Part shown: positions 50,039 through 60,710 of the stretch, in pieces
Numbering within the stretch: the first letter of the stretch is position 1
Layout: every line of letters begins with the position of its first letter
From: Patulibacter minatonensis DSM 18081
GTDB lineage: Bacteria > Actinomycetota > Thermoleophilia > Solirubrobacterales > Solirubrobacteraceae
Length of the DNA stretch: 64,000 bases
Reading direction: 5' to 3'
NCBI RefSeq assembly: GCF_000519325.1
Contig: NZ_KI912613.1
Span: forward strand, 2,581,415-2,645,414
Notes under the pieces: generated by a model
Seen by the model: the letters and a program-made list of their open reading frames with translations, nothing else
Databases searched by the model: none
Told to the model about the DNA's origin: nothing
Position numbers and translations under genes: made by a program

Positions 50039-50986
50039 ATGTCCTGGAGCACGTCCGACATCCCGCAGCTCGACGGCCGGCGGGCCGTCGTCACCGGCGC
50101 CAACGGCGGCCTCGGCCTGCAGACGGCCCAGGAGCTCGCCCGGCGCGGTGCCCACGTGACCCTCGCGGTGCGCGACGTCTCGAAGGGGGCGAAGGCCGTC
50201 GACCGCATCTCGAAGGAGGTCCCCGGGGCGTCGCTCGCCGTCGAGACCCTCGACCTGTCGAAGCTCGCGTCCGTCCGGGCGTTCGCCGCCCGCGAGATCA
50301 GCGGCGGTGCGCCCCTGGACCTGCTCGTCAACAACGCCGGCATCATGGCGACCCCGCCGCGGGTCACCGAGGACGGGTTCGAGCTGCAGTTCGGCACCAA
50401 CCACCTGGGCCACTTCGCGCTCACGGGGCTGCTGCTCCCGCTGCTGCAGGCCGCCGACGCGCCGCGCGTGGTGACCGTCTCGAGCGTCATGCACAAGGTC
50501 GGGACGATCGACTTCGACGACCTCAACTGGCAGCGGAGCTACGGCCCGTGGCGCGCGTACGGCCGGTCGAAGCTCTCGAACCTGCTGTTCGCCCGCGAGC
50601 TCCAGGCGCGGGCCGACGCCGCCGGCGTGCCGCTCCGGAGCCTCTCGTCGCACCCCGGGTACTCGTCGACGCACCTGCAGACCTCCGGGCCCGGCATGAG
50701 CGGCGGGATCCTCGGGAGGCTCAACGCCTGGGGCGGCCGGGTGGGCAACGCCCTGATCGCGACGAAGGACTCCTACGGCGCCCAGCCGTCGCTGTACGCC
50801 GCCACGCACCCGGAGGTCCCCGGCGGCGCGTTCGTCGGCCCGACGCGGCTGATGCAGACCCGCGGCCCGATCGGCCCGGTCCCGTCGAACGCGTCCGGGC
50901 GCGACATGGCCGTCGCGTCGCGCCTGTTCGACGTGTCCGAGGAGCTCACCGGCGTCTCGTTCGACCTGCAGCCCGCCGCCGGCTGA
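50039..50986 (+). CDS. Short-chain dehydrogenase/reductase (retinol-dehydrogenase-like)
   Basis: A 315-residue SDR: AVVTGANGGLGLQTAQELA cofactor motif, DLLVNNAG, catalytic VSSVMH and YGRSKLSN (YxxxK). Length and the C-terminal extension match the retinol/WW-domain-oxidoreductase-like group, which reduces hydrophobic ketones or oxidises alcohols with NADP(H). ATG at 50039 is preferred over 50030, which is too close to the upstream gap's weak signal. The lipoprotein gene starts 8 bases after the stop. Confidence 0.88.
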   Translation: MSWSTSDIPQLDGRRAVVTGANGGLGLQTAQELARRGAHVTLAVRDVSKGAKAVDRISKEVPGASLAVETLDLSKLASVRAFAAREISGGAPLDLLVNNAGIMATPPRVTEDGFELQFGTNHLGHFALTGLLLPLLQAADAPRVVTVSSVMHKVGTIDFDDLNWQRSYGPWRAYGRSKLSNLLFARELQARADAAGVPLRSLSSHPGYSSTHLQTSGPGMSGGILGRLNAWGGRVGNALIATKDSYGAQPSLYAATHPEVPGGAFVGPTRLMQTRGPIGPVPSNASGRDMAVASRLFDVSEELTGVSFDLQPAAG

Positions 50987-50994
50987 CCCTGGCG

Positions 50995-52353
50995 ATGCGT
51001 GTCCGTCCCCTGCGGTCGACCGGCGCCAGGATCGCCGCGACCGTCGTCCCCGTCCCCGCCCTCCTCGTCACGACCCTCGTCCTCGCCGGCTGCGGCGACG
51101 ACGGGAAGACGGACCGCGCCGACGACGGGCCGCCCCCGGCGCGCTCGGCCCGGACGATCCAGGAGCTCCGGCCGGAGCGGGTGCTCGCCCGCGTCGAGGC
51201 CCTGCGCGGCCTGAAGGTGAAGAAGGCGCCGACGTTCGTCGTCCGGACGCCGAACGAGGCCCGCAAGGACGTCGAGAAGGCGCAGGACCGCGAGGCCGGC
51301 GGGAAGGAGAGCAAGCGGGAGGAGCGCACGAACCTGCAGCTCGTCACCCTGCTCGGCCTGCTCCCGAAGGGCATCGACCTCGACGAGCTCGCCGGGCGCA
51401 TCACGTCACAGGGGACCCTTGGCTACTACGACGGCGACAAGAACGAGATGACGATCATCTCGAAGGGGCCGAGGCTCCCGATCGGCGTCGAGACGACGGT
51501 CGCGCACGAGCTGACGCACGCGATCGACGAGGAGCACTTCGGCGTCTTCGAGAAGGTCGTGGAGGACAAGGGCGACGACGACGCCCAGACCGCGTACCAG
51601 GCCGTCGTCGAGGGCAACGCCACCGACGTCGAGGAGCGGTACCGCAAGAAGTACCGGATCCCGCAGCCGGATCCGGCGGGCGACGCCGAGCAGCAGAAGC
51701 TGCTGCGCGACCTGCCGTTCGGGATCCAGCTCCAGCTCGGGTTCCCGTACGCCCTCGGGCAGGTCTTCATCGAGGCGATCCGCGGACGGGGTGGTGACGC
51801 GCTGGTGGCGAAGGCCCTCGGCAGGCGCCCTCCGCGCTCGACGGTCGAGATCCTGGACCCGTCCCGGTACCTCGAGCGGACGCCGGTGGTCAAGACCCCG
51901 CTCCGCCCGGCGTCCGCGCTCGGGCCCCGGTGGACGGAGCTCGACCGCGACTCGATCGGGGCGGCCGACGTCCTGGCGCTGCTGTCCGCGACCGAGGACG
52001 ACGCAGCGATCGCCGCCCCGATCGCCCAGAAGTGGACCGGTGGCTCGTATCGCTTCCTGCGCCGCGGTGGAGCTGCCGAGAACGGGTGCGGCGTGCCGTG
52101 CGTCAGCCGCGACGCCGTCGTCGGGAGCGTCGCGTTCGGCGCGCCCGACGACGCCGAGGCGTTCGAGGAGGCGTTCGGGTCCCTGCTGGAGAAGCGCCGG
52201 GGGGCGAAGAGCGCCGGCGACCGGCGGTGGACCGTCGCCGGCGGCGGTGCCGCGGCGCGGGAGGACGGCTACGTCGTCACGTTCGCCTACGCCCCGACCC
52301 CCGGGCTCGCGGGACGCCTCGTGACCGACGCCCCGCAGACCCCGAAGCCCTGA
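50995..52353 (+). CDS. Zinc-metalloprotease-like lipoprotein
   Basis: A 452-residue protein with a lipobox (TLVLAGCGDD) after a hydrophobic start, so it is anchored outside the membrane. A zincin motif HELTH (H171, E172, H175) is followed by DEEHFGVFEKV, consistent with a peptidase active site. Other parts (KGIDLDELAGRITSQGTLGYY, a conserved Cys pair NGCGVPCVS) do not reveal a known family. It could be a peptidase or a bulk zinc-binding protein. ATG 50995. Confidence 0.75.
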   Translation: MRVRPLRSTGARIAATVVPVPALLVTTLVLAGCGDDGKTDRADDGPPPARSARTIQELRPERVLARVEALRGLKVKKAPTFVVRTPNEARKDVEKAQDREAGGKESKREERTNLQLVTLLGLLPKGIDLDELAGRITSQGTLGYYDGDKNEMTIISKGPRLPIGVETTVAHELTHAIDEEHFGVFEKVVEDKGDDDAQTAYQAVVEGNATDVEERYRKKYRIPQPDPAGDAEQQKLLRDLPFGIQLQLGFPYALGQVFIEAIRGRGGDALVAKALGRRPPRSTVEILDPSRYLERTPVVKTPLRPASALGPRWTELDRDSIGAADVLALLSATEDDAAIAAPIAQKWTGGSYRFLRRGGAAENGCGVPCVSRDAVVGSVAFGAPDDAEAFEEAFGSLLEKRRGAKSAGDRRWTVAGGGAAAREDGYVVTFAYAPTPGLAGRLVTDAPQTPKP

Positions 52354-52360
52354 CGCGGGG

Positions 52361-53842
52361 TCAGTGCGCCATCGGCGCGACGACCCTCGGCGTGGCGTCC
52401 GCCGTCCTCCGGCGACCGGCCAGTGCGAACGCGATCACGACGTTCAGGACGGCGAGCCCGGCGGCGAGCTGGAGCCCGCGCTCGAAGCCGGCGGTCTGGG
52501 CGGCCGACGCGGCGACGCCCCGGCCGATCAGGTCGTCGACGTGGCCCGTGGCGATCGTCGTGATGATCGCCAGGCCCAGCGCCGAGCCCACCTGGTAGGC
52601 GGCCGAGAGGAGGCCGGAGGCCGACCCGGCGTCCTGGTCGGTGACGTCGGTGACCGCCCCGATCTGCGCCGGGACGCCGATCAGCGAGATCGACGCGCCG
52701 TAGAGCAGGAAGCCCGGCAGCAGGTCCGTCGCGTACGAGCCGCCGGCGGTCGCCGTGGACAGCAGCAGCAGCGAGCCGCCGCCGAGCAGGGCGCCGATCG
52801 CGATCGTGGTCCGCGCGCCGATCCGGCCGACGAGGTTCTGGGCGACGATCGCGCCGGCCACCGCGGTCACGCCCATCGGCACGAACTGCAGGCCGGTCTC
52901 GATCGCCGAGGCACCGCGGACGCCCTGGAGGAAGATCGCCGAGAGGTAGAACATCCCGATGAACGCGCTGCCGTTGAGCGCGAGCGCCAGGCCCGAGAGC
53001 GCCAGCGGGCGGGACCGGGCCAGGCGCGGCGGGACGAGCGGCGCGGCGGCGCGGGTCTCCACCAGCGCGAACAGGGCGAGCATCAGGGCCCCGCCGCCGA
53101 GCAGTGCGAGCACCTCGAAGGCGCCCCAGCCGAGCACGTCGGAGCGGATCACGCCGAGCACCAGGGCGCTGACGCCGGCGGTGCCGAGGACGGCGCCCGC
53201 CACGTCGAAGGACCGCGTGGTGGTGTCCGCGCGGCTCTCCCGGATCGTCAGCGGGATCGCGACCAGGGCGATCAGGGCGATCGGCACGTTGACGAAGAAG
53301 ACCCACTCCCAGCCGAGGGAGTCGATGAGCAGGCCGCCCGCCACGACGCCGGCGGTGCCGCCGAGTCCGGCGAGGGCGCCCCAGACGCCCAAGGCGATGC
53401 CGCGCTCACGGCCGGGCGCGAAGGTCACGGTGACGATCGAGAGCGCCGCGGGGGAGAGCAGCGCGCCGCCGACCCCCTGCAGGGCGCGGGCGGCGATCAG
53501 CGCGCCGGAGCTCGGGGCGAACCCGGCGGCGAGCGAGGCGATCGCGAAGAGCCCGAGGCCGACCGACAGCATCCGCCGCCGTCCGAGGAGGTCGGCGACG
53601 CGGCCGCCGAGGAGCAGCAGCCCGCCGAACGTGAGCGTGTAGGCGCCGACGACCCACTGCAGGTCGATGGGGGAGAAGCCGAGGTCGGTCTGGATCGCGG
53701 GCAGCGCGACGTTGGCGATCGTCACGTCGAGGACGACCATGAACTGCGCGAGCGCCAGGACGGCGAGGGCACGCCAGCGACGCGGGTCGGGCGGTGCGGC
53801 GGTCGCCGGATCGGCGACGTCGGTGGGGGGTGCGGTGGACAC
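52361..53842 (-). CDS. DHA2-family MFS drug exporter
   Basis: A 493-residue protein with about 14 membrane helices. It has the MFS motif A region (GGRVADLLGRRRMLSVG), DHA2/EmrB-like FMVVLDVTIANVALPAI at helix 1, motif C GGTAGVVAGGLL, and NVPIALIAL. Such proteins export hydrophobic drugs in exchange for protons. It starts at GTG 53842 and is divergent from a MarR regulator with AT-rich operator repeats in between. Confidence 0.9.
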   Translation of the reverse strand: MSTAPPTDVADPATAAPPDPRRWRALAVLALAQFMVVLDVTIANVALPAIQTDLGFSPIDLQWVVGAYTLTFGGLLLLGGRVADLLGRRRMLSVGLGLFAIASLAAGFAPSSGALIAARALQGVGGALLSPAALSIVTVTFAPGRERGIALGVWGALAGLGGTAGVVAGGLLIDSLGWEWVFFVNVPIALIALVAIPLTIRESRADTTTRSFDVAGAVLGTAGVSALVLGVIRSDVLGWGAFEVLALLGGGALMLALFALVETRAAAPLVPPRLARSRPLALSGLALALNGSAFIGMFYLSAIFLQGVRGASAIETGLQFVPMGVTAVAGAIVAQNLVGRIGARTTIAIGALLGGGSLLLLSTATAGGSYATDLLPGFLLYGASISLIGVPAQIGAVTDVTDQDAGSASGLLSAAYQVGSALGLAIITTIATGHVDDLIGRGVAASAAQTAGFERGLQLAAGLAVLNVVIAFALAGRRRTADATPRVVAPMAH

Positions 53843-53888
53843 GGGAGGTGCTCCGGTTCGGACGATGAACGATCCCGGTGGGAGAACG

Positions 53889-53903
53889 ATTCATCACGTG
53901 AAT
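53889..53903. promoter_or_regulatory. Palindrome in the MFS/MarR promoter region
   Basis: ATTCA (53889-53893) and TGAAT (53899-53903) flank TCACG, about 47 bases upstream of the exporter start. The region 53880-53965 is conspicuously AT-rich for this genome. Confidence 0.55.
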
Positions 53904-53936
53904 GATCTGTCGGCGAGCACGATAGGGCACGGATCG

Positions 53937-53962
53937 AAATGATTCAAGTAGAAAATGATTCA
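53937..53962. promoter_or_regulatory. Direct AAATGATTCA repeats before the MarR gene
   Basis: AAATGATTCA occurs at 53937-53946 and 53953-53962, 16 bases apart, with the second copy 17 bases before the MarR GTG (53980). The half-site matches the TGAAT/ATTCA arms at 53889-53903. The spacing suits autoregulation by a MarR dimer on the same DNA face. Confidence 0.55.
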
Positions 53963-53979
53963 CGCGCTATGCTGGTCGG

Positions 53980-54468
53980 GTGATCGAGAACGATCCTTGC
54001 CTCGACGACGGCACCGACCCCGGCCTGACGGTCCTCCCCCGAGGCGTGGCCGAGCGTCGCGGGCTGCTCGTCTACAAGCTCGCCAACGAGCTGTTCATCC
54101 GGATGACCCCGCACTTCGAGGCCCTGGGCATCGACGGCCGCGACTACGCGCTGCTCGCCGTCCTCAGCAACGACGCGCCGGGGTCGCAGGCGGAGCTCGC
54201 GCGCCTCTGCTCCTTGCTGCCCGCGCAGCTCGTGCCGGTGCTCGACGCGCTGGAGAAGGGCGGGCTGGTCGAGCGCCGCCGCGACGACCGCGACCGCCGG
54301 CGCATGATCGTGCGGATCACCGACGGCGGCCGGGAGCGCCTGGCCGCCGCGGACGAGGCCGCCCGCATCATCGAGGACGAGCTGCTCGGCCCGGTCGACG
54401 ACGAGGTCCAGGCGCGCCTGGGCGACGGCTTCCGCGCCGCGCTGCGCCAGACGACGCCCGCCGGCTGA
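53980..54468 (+). CDS. MarR family transcriptional regulator
   Basis: A 162-residue MarR regulator: winged-helix AVLSNDAPGSQAELARLCSLLPAQLVPVLDALEKGGLVERRRDDRDRRRMIVRITDGGRE, with the wing DDRDRRR. Dimerisation helices flank it. Start GTG 53980. It likely represses the divergent DHA2 exporter and itself, with the AT-rich repeats as operators. Ligand unknown. Confidence 0.88.
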   Translation: MIENDPCLDDGTDPGLTVLPRGVAERRGLLVYKLANELFIRMTPHFEALGIDGRDYALLAVLSNDAPGSQAELARLCSLLPAQLVPVLDALEKGGLVERRRDDRDRRRMIVRITDGGRERLAAADEAARIIEDELLGPVDDEVQARLGDGFRAALRQTTPAG

Positions 54469-54486
54469 ACCCTCCGGCAGCCGGGC

Positions 54487-56190
<1,704 letters not shown>

Positions 56191-56326
56191 CGGACGGGCA
56201 CGGTCGCAGACGGCGCGGTGCCGCGCGGTCCGGGGCGCCCGCCGCCGCGGTGGGGTTCGAGTACGGCGGGCGCGGGCGGCGGGCCTGCGGTGCGGGTCGC
56301 GGGCGCGCGCGTGCGACCATCGCCCC

Positions 56327-56971
56327 ATGGGACTCGCCGACATGCGCCGCAGCTACGACGGGACGCCGCTGACCGAGGCCGACCTGCACGAGGACCCGAT
56401 CGTCCAGGTCGCCCGCTGGGTCGCGGAGGCCCACGACGAGCTCAAGGACGCGACGGAGGTCAACGCGATGGCCGTCGCGACCGCCGACGCGCGGGGTCGC
56501 CCGTCGGTGCGGATGGCGCTCCTGAAGGACCTCGACGAGCGGGGCCTCGTCTTCTACACGAACCTCGACTCGCGGAAGGGCCGCGAGATCCGCGAGAACC
56601 CGTACGCGTCGCTCTGCCTGCACTGGCAGCCCGTGTACCGGCAGATCCGCGTGTCGGGGCCGGTCGTCGAGGTCTCCCGCGAGGAGGTCGACGCGTACTT
56701 CGCGGGCCGGCCGCCGGACAGCAAGCGGGGTGCGTGGGCGTCGGAGCAGAGCGCCCCGATCGCCGATCGCGCGGCGATCGAGGCTCGGATGGAGGAGCTC
56801 GGGCGGCGGTTCCCCGACGACGACGCGATCCCGACCCCGACGAACTGGGGCGGCTTCCGCGTGGAGCCGGACGAGATCGAGCTCTGGCAGGGCCGCCCCG
56901 ACCGCCTGCACGACCGCTTCCTCTGGACCCGCGAGGGGGACGGGTGGACGCGGGTGCGGCTCCAGCCGTAG
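56327..56971 (+). CDS. pdxH: Pyridoxamine 5'-phosphate oxidase
   Basis: A 214-residue FMN enzyme: NAMAVATADARGRPSVRMALLKDLDERG, VFYTNLDSRKGREIRENP, the FMN/PLP segments LHWQPVYRQIRVSG and RGAWASEQSAPI, and the C-terminal EIELWQGRPDRLHDR with the invariant RLHDR. It oxidises pyridoxamine/pyridoxine 5'-phosphate to PLP with O2. Length matches the family. ATG 56327. Confidence 0.95.
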   Translation: MGLADMRRSYDGTPLTEADLHEDPIVQVARWVAEAHDELKDATEVNAMAVATADARGRPSVRMALLKDLDERGLVFYTNLDSRKGREIRENPYASLCLHWQPVYRQIRVSGPVVEVSREEVDAYFAGRPPDSKRGAWASEQSAPIADRAAIEARMEELGRRFPDDDAIPTPTNWGGFRVEPDEIELWQGRPDRLHDRFLWTREGDGWTRVRLQP

Positions 56972-57125
56972 GGCAGCCGCCGCGCCGCGCCGGGCCTCGC
57001 CCCGGCGGGGCTTCAGGGCTGGCACCGGCGTCGGCGGAGCGGGCGGGAGGTCGCCGGATGACGCTGTTCGCACCGCGGCGACGGACCGCGGTCCGTCCGT
57101 GACGGAATGTACCTGGGAATCGGTC

Positions 57126-57139
57126 GATGCGGACGCATC
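57126..57139. promoter_or_regulatory. Inverted repeat upstream of tatA
   Basis: GATGCG and CGCATC flank GA, 104 bases before the TatA start. It lies in a gap that should hold the promoter of the tatA-sigK-rskA operon. No regulator is assigned. Confidence 0.35.
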
Positions 57140-57242
57140 CGATCGGTGGACCCGGTCGTTCTAGGGGGTGAACGGATCGCCTCCGGGTGTTCCGCAGGTC
57201 GCCTCGGTGGCCGTGCCTCGTCAAACGTCAGCAGGAGTGCCC

Positions 57243-57452
57243 GTGCCGCTCGGAATCGGACCCATGGAGATCGTCATCGTGCTGGTGATCGCGCTGGTCG
57301 TGATCGGCCCCGCGAAGCTCCCCGGCATGGCGAAGTCGCTGGGCACCGGCGTGCGGGAGTTCAAGGACTCGCTGTCCGGCGATTCCGACGATCGCGACGA
57401 GACCCCGGCGCCCCAGGCGACCGTCGGCTCCGCGCGCAGCGAGGCGGTCTAA
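57243..57452 (+). CDS. tatA: Twin-arginine translocase subunit TatA
   Basis: A 69-residue protein: one N-terminal membrane helix (GPMEIVIVLVIALVVIGPAKLPG), the conserved hinge, then an amphipathic helix (MAKSLGTGVREFKDSL) and an acidic tail. GTG 57243 with AGGAG 5 bases upstream is preferred. TatA oligomers form the translocation pore for folded proteins. It starts an operon with the sigma and anti-sigma factor genes (7 bases to sigK). Confidence 0.85.
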   Translation: MPLGIGPMEIVIVLVIALVVIGPAKLPGMAKSLGTGVREFKDSLSGDSDDRDETPAPQATVGSARSEAV

Positions 57453-57458
57453 GCTCCC

Positions 57459-58052
57459 ATGCGCATGGCGCCCCCTTCGGACCACCTGAGTTCCCTGTCC
57501 GACCGGGCGCTGATGGAACGCGTGGCGAAGATGGACGCGGAGGCCTTCGAGGTCTTCTACGACCGTCACGTCTCGTCCGCCTACGCCTTGGCCTACCGCA
57601 TCGTCGGCAGCCGGCAGCCGGCCGACGACGTCTGCCAGGAGGCCTTCCTCTCCGTGTGGCGGTCCGCCGCGCGGTACGACGCCGACCTCGGCAACGCGCG
57701 CTCCTGGATCCTGGCGGTCGTCCGCAACCGGGCGATCGACCACCTCCGTCGCGTGACCCGCACGAAGGAGCGCGAGGTCGCCGACGAGGCCCTCGCCGAG
57801 CGCCACCCCGCCCCACACGACCAGGGCACCGAGTCCTCGGCGCTGCGCAACGCGCAGGCCGGCGAGACCCGCGAGCTCATGAACGAGCTGTCCGAGGATC
57901 AGCGGCGCGTCATCGAGCTGTCCTTCTACTCGGGGTACTCGCACAGCGAGATCTCCGCGATGCTCGAGCTGCCGCTCGGCACCGTCAAGGCCCGGATGAA
58001 CCGCGGCCTCGCGCGCATGCGCAACGTCCTTTCGGCCGGAGAGACCACATGA
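57459..58052 (+). CDS. sigK: RNA polymerase sigma factor, SigK-like ECF type
   Basis: A 197-residue ECF sigma factor. Region 2 is ERVAKMDAEAFEVFYDRHVSSAYALAYRIVGSRQPADDVCQEAFLSVW; region 4 is ELSEDQRRVIELSFYSGYSHSEISAMLELPLGTVKARMNRGLARMR. It ends with an ATGA overlap into the anti-sigma gene, typical of SigK-RskA pairs. SigK assignment follows that partner; otherwise a general ECF factor. Confidence 0.88.
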   Translation: MRMAPPSDHLSSLSDRALMERVAKMDAEAFEVFYDRHVSSAYALAYRIVGSRQPADDVCQEAFLSVWRSAARYDADLGNARSWILAVVRNRAIDHLRRVTRTKEREVADEALAERHPAPHDQGTESSALRNAQAGETRELMNELSEDQRRVIELSFYSGYSHSEISAMLELPLGTVKARMNRGLARMRNVLSAGETT

Positions 58053-58882
58053 GCAGCGCAGACGCCCCGCGCGATCTGATCGGACCCTTCGTCCTCGGCG
58101 CCTGTACGGCCGAGGAGGGTGCGCAGGTCCGCGCCCACATGACCGCGTCGCCCGAGTTCCGGGCCGAGGTCGACTCCTTCGACGACGTCTACGGCGCGCT
58201 GCTCGACGTGCCCACCCCCGACGTCGGGCCCGGCCCCGACCTCAAGCGCTCGATCATGGCGCAGGTCCAGGCCGAGGCCTCGCTGTTCCAGGCGGCCGGC
58301 CCGGACGAGCGCGCGGCGCTGGTCCGCGAGCACGCCCGGGCCGCGGACGCCGCGGAGCCCCCGGTCGCCACCCCGGCGCCTGCCGTGTTCCGGGGCGAGG
58401 GCGAGCCCGGGCCCAGCCCGCGACGCAACGCGTTCCTCGACGCCCTGATGCACCCGGCTCGCGCGACCGCGCTGGCGGCGGTGCTCGTGGCGTTGATCGT
58501 CGGCGGGATCGTGCTGGGAAACGGCGGAGGCGGTGACGGCAGCGGAGGATCCTCCGGTCCGCGGGAGTACATCGGGCAGTTCACCGACCCGGCGAAGGCC
58601 AAGCAGGCGACGGTCAAGATGGTCGCCGACAAGGACACCAACCAGCTGCGCCTCCACGGGTTCATCCCGGCCGGCGAGGGCAAGAAGTACCAGGTGTGGC
58701 TGCGCTCCGGCGACGGCGACCCGAGGCCGACGAAGGTCCTCTTCGACGTCGACGGCAAGGGCAACGCCACCGCGACGGTCCCCGGGGACATGGCTGATGT
58801 CGACGACGTCCTGGTGACGGCCGAGCCCGCCTCCGGGTCGACCACGCCGACGTCGGACCCGGTCTTCCACGTCCAGATCTGA
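58049..58882 (+). CDS. rskA: Anti-sigma-K factor (RskA-like)
   Basis: A 277-residue protein: N-terminal anti-sigma domain (LIGPFVLGACTAEEGAQVRAHM), one membrane helix (TALAAVLVALIVGGIVLG) near residue 140, and a C-terminal RskA extracytoplasmic domain with MVADKDTNQLRLHGFIPAGEGKKYQVWL. It holds the sigma factor until an envelope signal triggers release. The start ATG 58049 overlaps the sigma stop. Confidence 0.9.
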   Translation: MSSADAPRDLIGPFVLGACTAEEGAQVRAHMTASPEFRAEVDSFDDVYGALLDVPTPDVGPGPDLKRSIMAQVQAEASLFQAAGPDERAALVREHARAADAAEPPVATPAPAVFRGEGEPGPSPRRNAFLDALMHPARATALAAVLVALIVGGIVLGNGGGGDGSGGSSGPREYIGQFTDPAKAKQATVKMVADKDTNQLRLHGFIPAGEGKKYQVWLRSGDGDPRPTKVLFDVDGKGNATATVPGDMADVDDVLVTAEPASGSTTPTSDPVFHVQI

Positions 58883-58913
58883 CCTGCGCCCCGCCCGTCG
58901 CGACGGGCGATGC

Positions 58914-58954
58914 AACGACGAACGCCCCGGTCCTCGACCGGGGCGTTCGTCGTT
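58914..58954. terminator. Perfect 19-bp hairpin terminator
   Basis: Arms 58914-58932 and 58936-58954 are perfect complements around a CTC loop, centred between the convergent rskA and LLM-oxidoreductase genes. A shorter hairpin, CCCGTCG/CGACGGG, precedes it at 58893-58906. Confidence 0.85.
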
Positions 58955-59010
58955 CCGGGGCTGTCGCCGCGGCGCGGTCCCGAGCGGCGGGAGCCGATCC
59001 CCCCGCCGGC

Positions 59011-60054
59011 TCAGGCCACCGACGCGCGGTGCAGCTCGCGCGGGGCGAGGTCGACCACGTCGGCGAGCAGCTCGTAGGAGCGCCGCCGCTTGTCGTGGTC
59101 GTGGATCACCGAGGTGACCATGAGCTCGTCCGCGTTCGTGCGGGCGAGGAGCTCCTCGATGCCGCGGCGGACGGTGTCGGGGCCGCCGACGATCTGCGAC
59201 GCGCGACGGGACTCCGCGAACTTCTGGGCCGACGGGTCCTTCAGGGCGCGCTGGGCCTCCTCCGGGGTCGGGAGGAGCCCCGGGTTCCCCTGGCGCAGGC
59301 GCAGGAACTGCAGGACGTTCGAGCCGTTCAGGAACTCGGCCTCCGCGTCGTCCTCGGCGGCGACCACGGCCGTCCCGAGCATCACGTACGGGCGCTGCAG
59401 GACCTCCGACGGCTTGAACGACGCGCGGTAGAGGTCGACCGCCGGCACCGTGTGCTGGGCGCTGAAGTGGTGGGCGAACGAGAACGGCAGGCCCAGCTCG
59501 CCCGCGAGCTGCGCGCTGAAGCCCGACGAGCCCAGCAGCCAGATCGCGGGCTCGTAGCCGTTGTTCGGGACCGCCTTGACGCGATGCAGCGGGTCCTCGC
59601 GCGGCAGGTCCCCGCGCAGGAACCCGCGGAGCTGCGCGAGCTGGGCGGGGAAGTCGTCCTCGTTGGAGAACGGGTCGTTCGAGCGTCGGAGGGCCGCCGC
59701 GGTCAGGCCGTCGGTGCCGGGCGCGCGGCCCAGGCCCAGGTCGATCCGGCCGGGGTGGAGCGCCTCGAGCATCCCGAACTGCTCGGCGACGACCAGCGGC
59801 GCGTGGTTGGGCAGCATCACGCCGCCGGAGCCCAGGCGGATCCGTTCGGTGCCCGCCGCCAGGTGCGCGAGCAGCACCGGCGGGGACGAGCTGGCGATGC
59901 CCGTCATGTTGTGGTGCTCGGCGACCCACACCCGGCCGTACCCGAGGGCCTCGACGTGGCGGGCCAGGTCGAGCGCGTTCGCCAGCGCCTGCGACGGCGT
60001 CGAGCCGTCCGCGACGGGGGCGAGATCCAGGACCGACAGGGCGACGTCGCTCAT
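59011..60054 (-). CDS. LLM-class flavin-dependent oxidoreductase
   Basis: A 348-residue luciferase-like protein: VEALGYGRVWVAEHHNM, IRLGSGGVMLPNHAPLVVAEQFGMLEALHPGRIDLGLGRAPG (a strongly conserved stretch of the LLM class). These enzymes use FMN or F420 for hydroxylation or desulfonation. ATG 60054; convergent with rskA. The flavin type cannot be told. Confidence 0.9.
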   Translation of the reverse strand: MSDVALSVLDLAPVADGSTPSQALANALDLARHVEALGYGRVWVAEHHNMTGIASSSPPVLLAHLAAGTERIRLGSGGVMLPNHAPLVVAEQFGMLEALHPGRIDLGLGRAPGTDGLTAAALRRSNDPFSNEDDFPAQLAQLRGFLRGDLPREDPLHRVKAVPNNGYEPAIWLLGSSGFSAQLAGELGLPFSFAHHFSAQHTVPAVDLYRASFKPSEVLQRPYVMLGTAVVAAEDDAEAEFLNGSNVLQFLRLRQGNPGLLPTPEEAQRALKDPSAQKFAESRRASQIVGGPDTVRRGIEELLARTNADELMVTSVIHDHDKRRRSYELLADVVDLAPRELHRASVA

Positions 60055-60233
60055 GCATCCATCGTGGCAGCCCGGGGCGCGGACCCCGATGCGAAGCGGG
60101 TTCCGGTCCGGTTGCCGGGCGGGGGCGGGCCGTGGGTCCCGGGGCACGTCCGCGTCGTACGTCGACGAGCACGTGCTCCCGGCGGGCCGGGCCGCCCCTG
60201 GTCGCGCCGCCCCCGCGGCAGTACGGTGGGCCG

Positions 60234-60701
60234 GTGCCGCACGACAACGTCGCCCTGATCACCCGGTTCTACGCCGCGCTGGACTCGGGCGACGCCGCCG
60301 CGATGGGGGCCTGCTACGCCCCGGACGCGACGTTCACCGACACGTTCTTCAAGGGGCTCCGCGGTCCCGAGGTCCCGGGGATGTGGGACATGCTCCTGCG
60401 CCGTGCGACCGAGATGTCCGTCGTCACGGACGAGATCGAGGCCGACGACACCACCGGGTCGGCCCACTGGGTGGCGACGTACCCGTTCGCGAAGACCGGC
60501 CGCACGGTCGTCAACGACATCCGGGCGCGGTTCCGCTTCCGGGACGGCCTGATCGTCGAGCACGTCGACCGCTTCGACGCCCGCCGCTGGGGCGCCCAGG
60601 CGTTCGGCCCGGCCGGCAACCTGCTCGTCCTGCCGCCCGCGCGGATGCTGCTGAGCCGCGCGGTGAAGAAGGACCTCGACAAGCACCTCGCTCGCGGCTG
60701 A
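60234..60701 (+). CDS. SnoaL-like nuclear transport factor 2 family protein
   Basis: A 155-residue NTF2-fold protein: LITRFYAALDSGDAAAMGACYAPDATFTDTFFKG, ARFRFRDGLIVEHVDRFDARRWG. These small proteins bind or isomerise hydrophobic substrates. GTG 60234 is the start. It converges on the winged-helix gene (9 bases between stops). Confidence 0.85.
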   Translation: MPHDNVALITRFYAALDSGDAAAMGACYAPDATFTDTFFKGLRGPEVPGMWDMLLRRATEMSVVTDEIEADDTTGSAHWVATYPFAKTGRTVVNDIRARFRFRDGLIVEHVDRFDARRWGAQAFGPAGNLLVLPPARMLLSRAVKKDLDKHLARG

Positions 60702-60710
60702 GCGGCGGGC

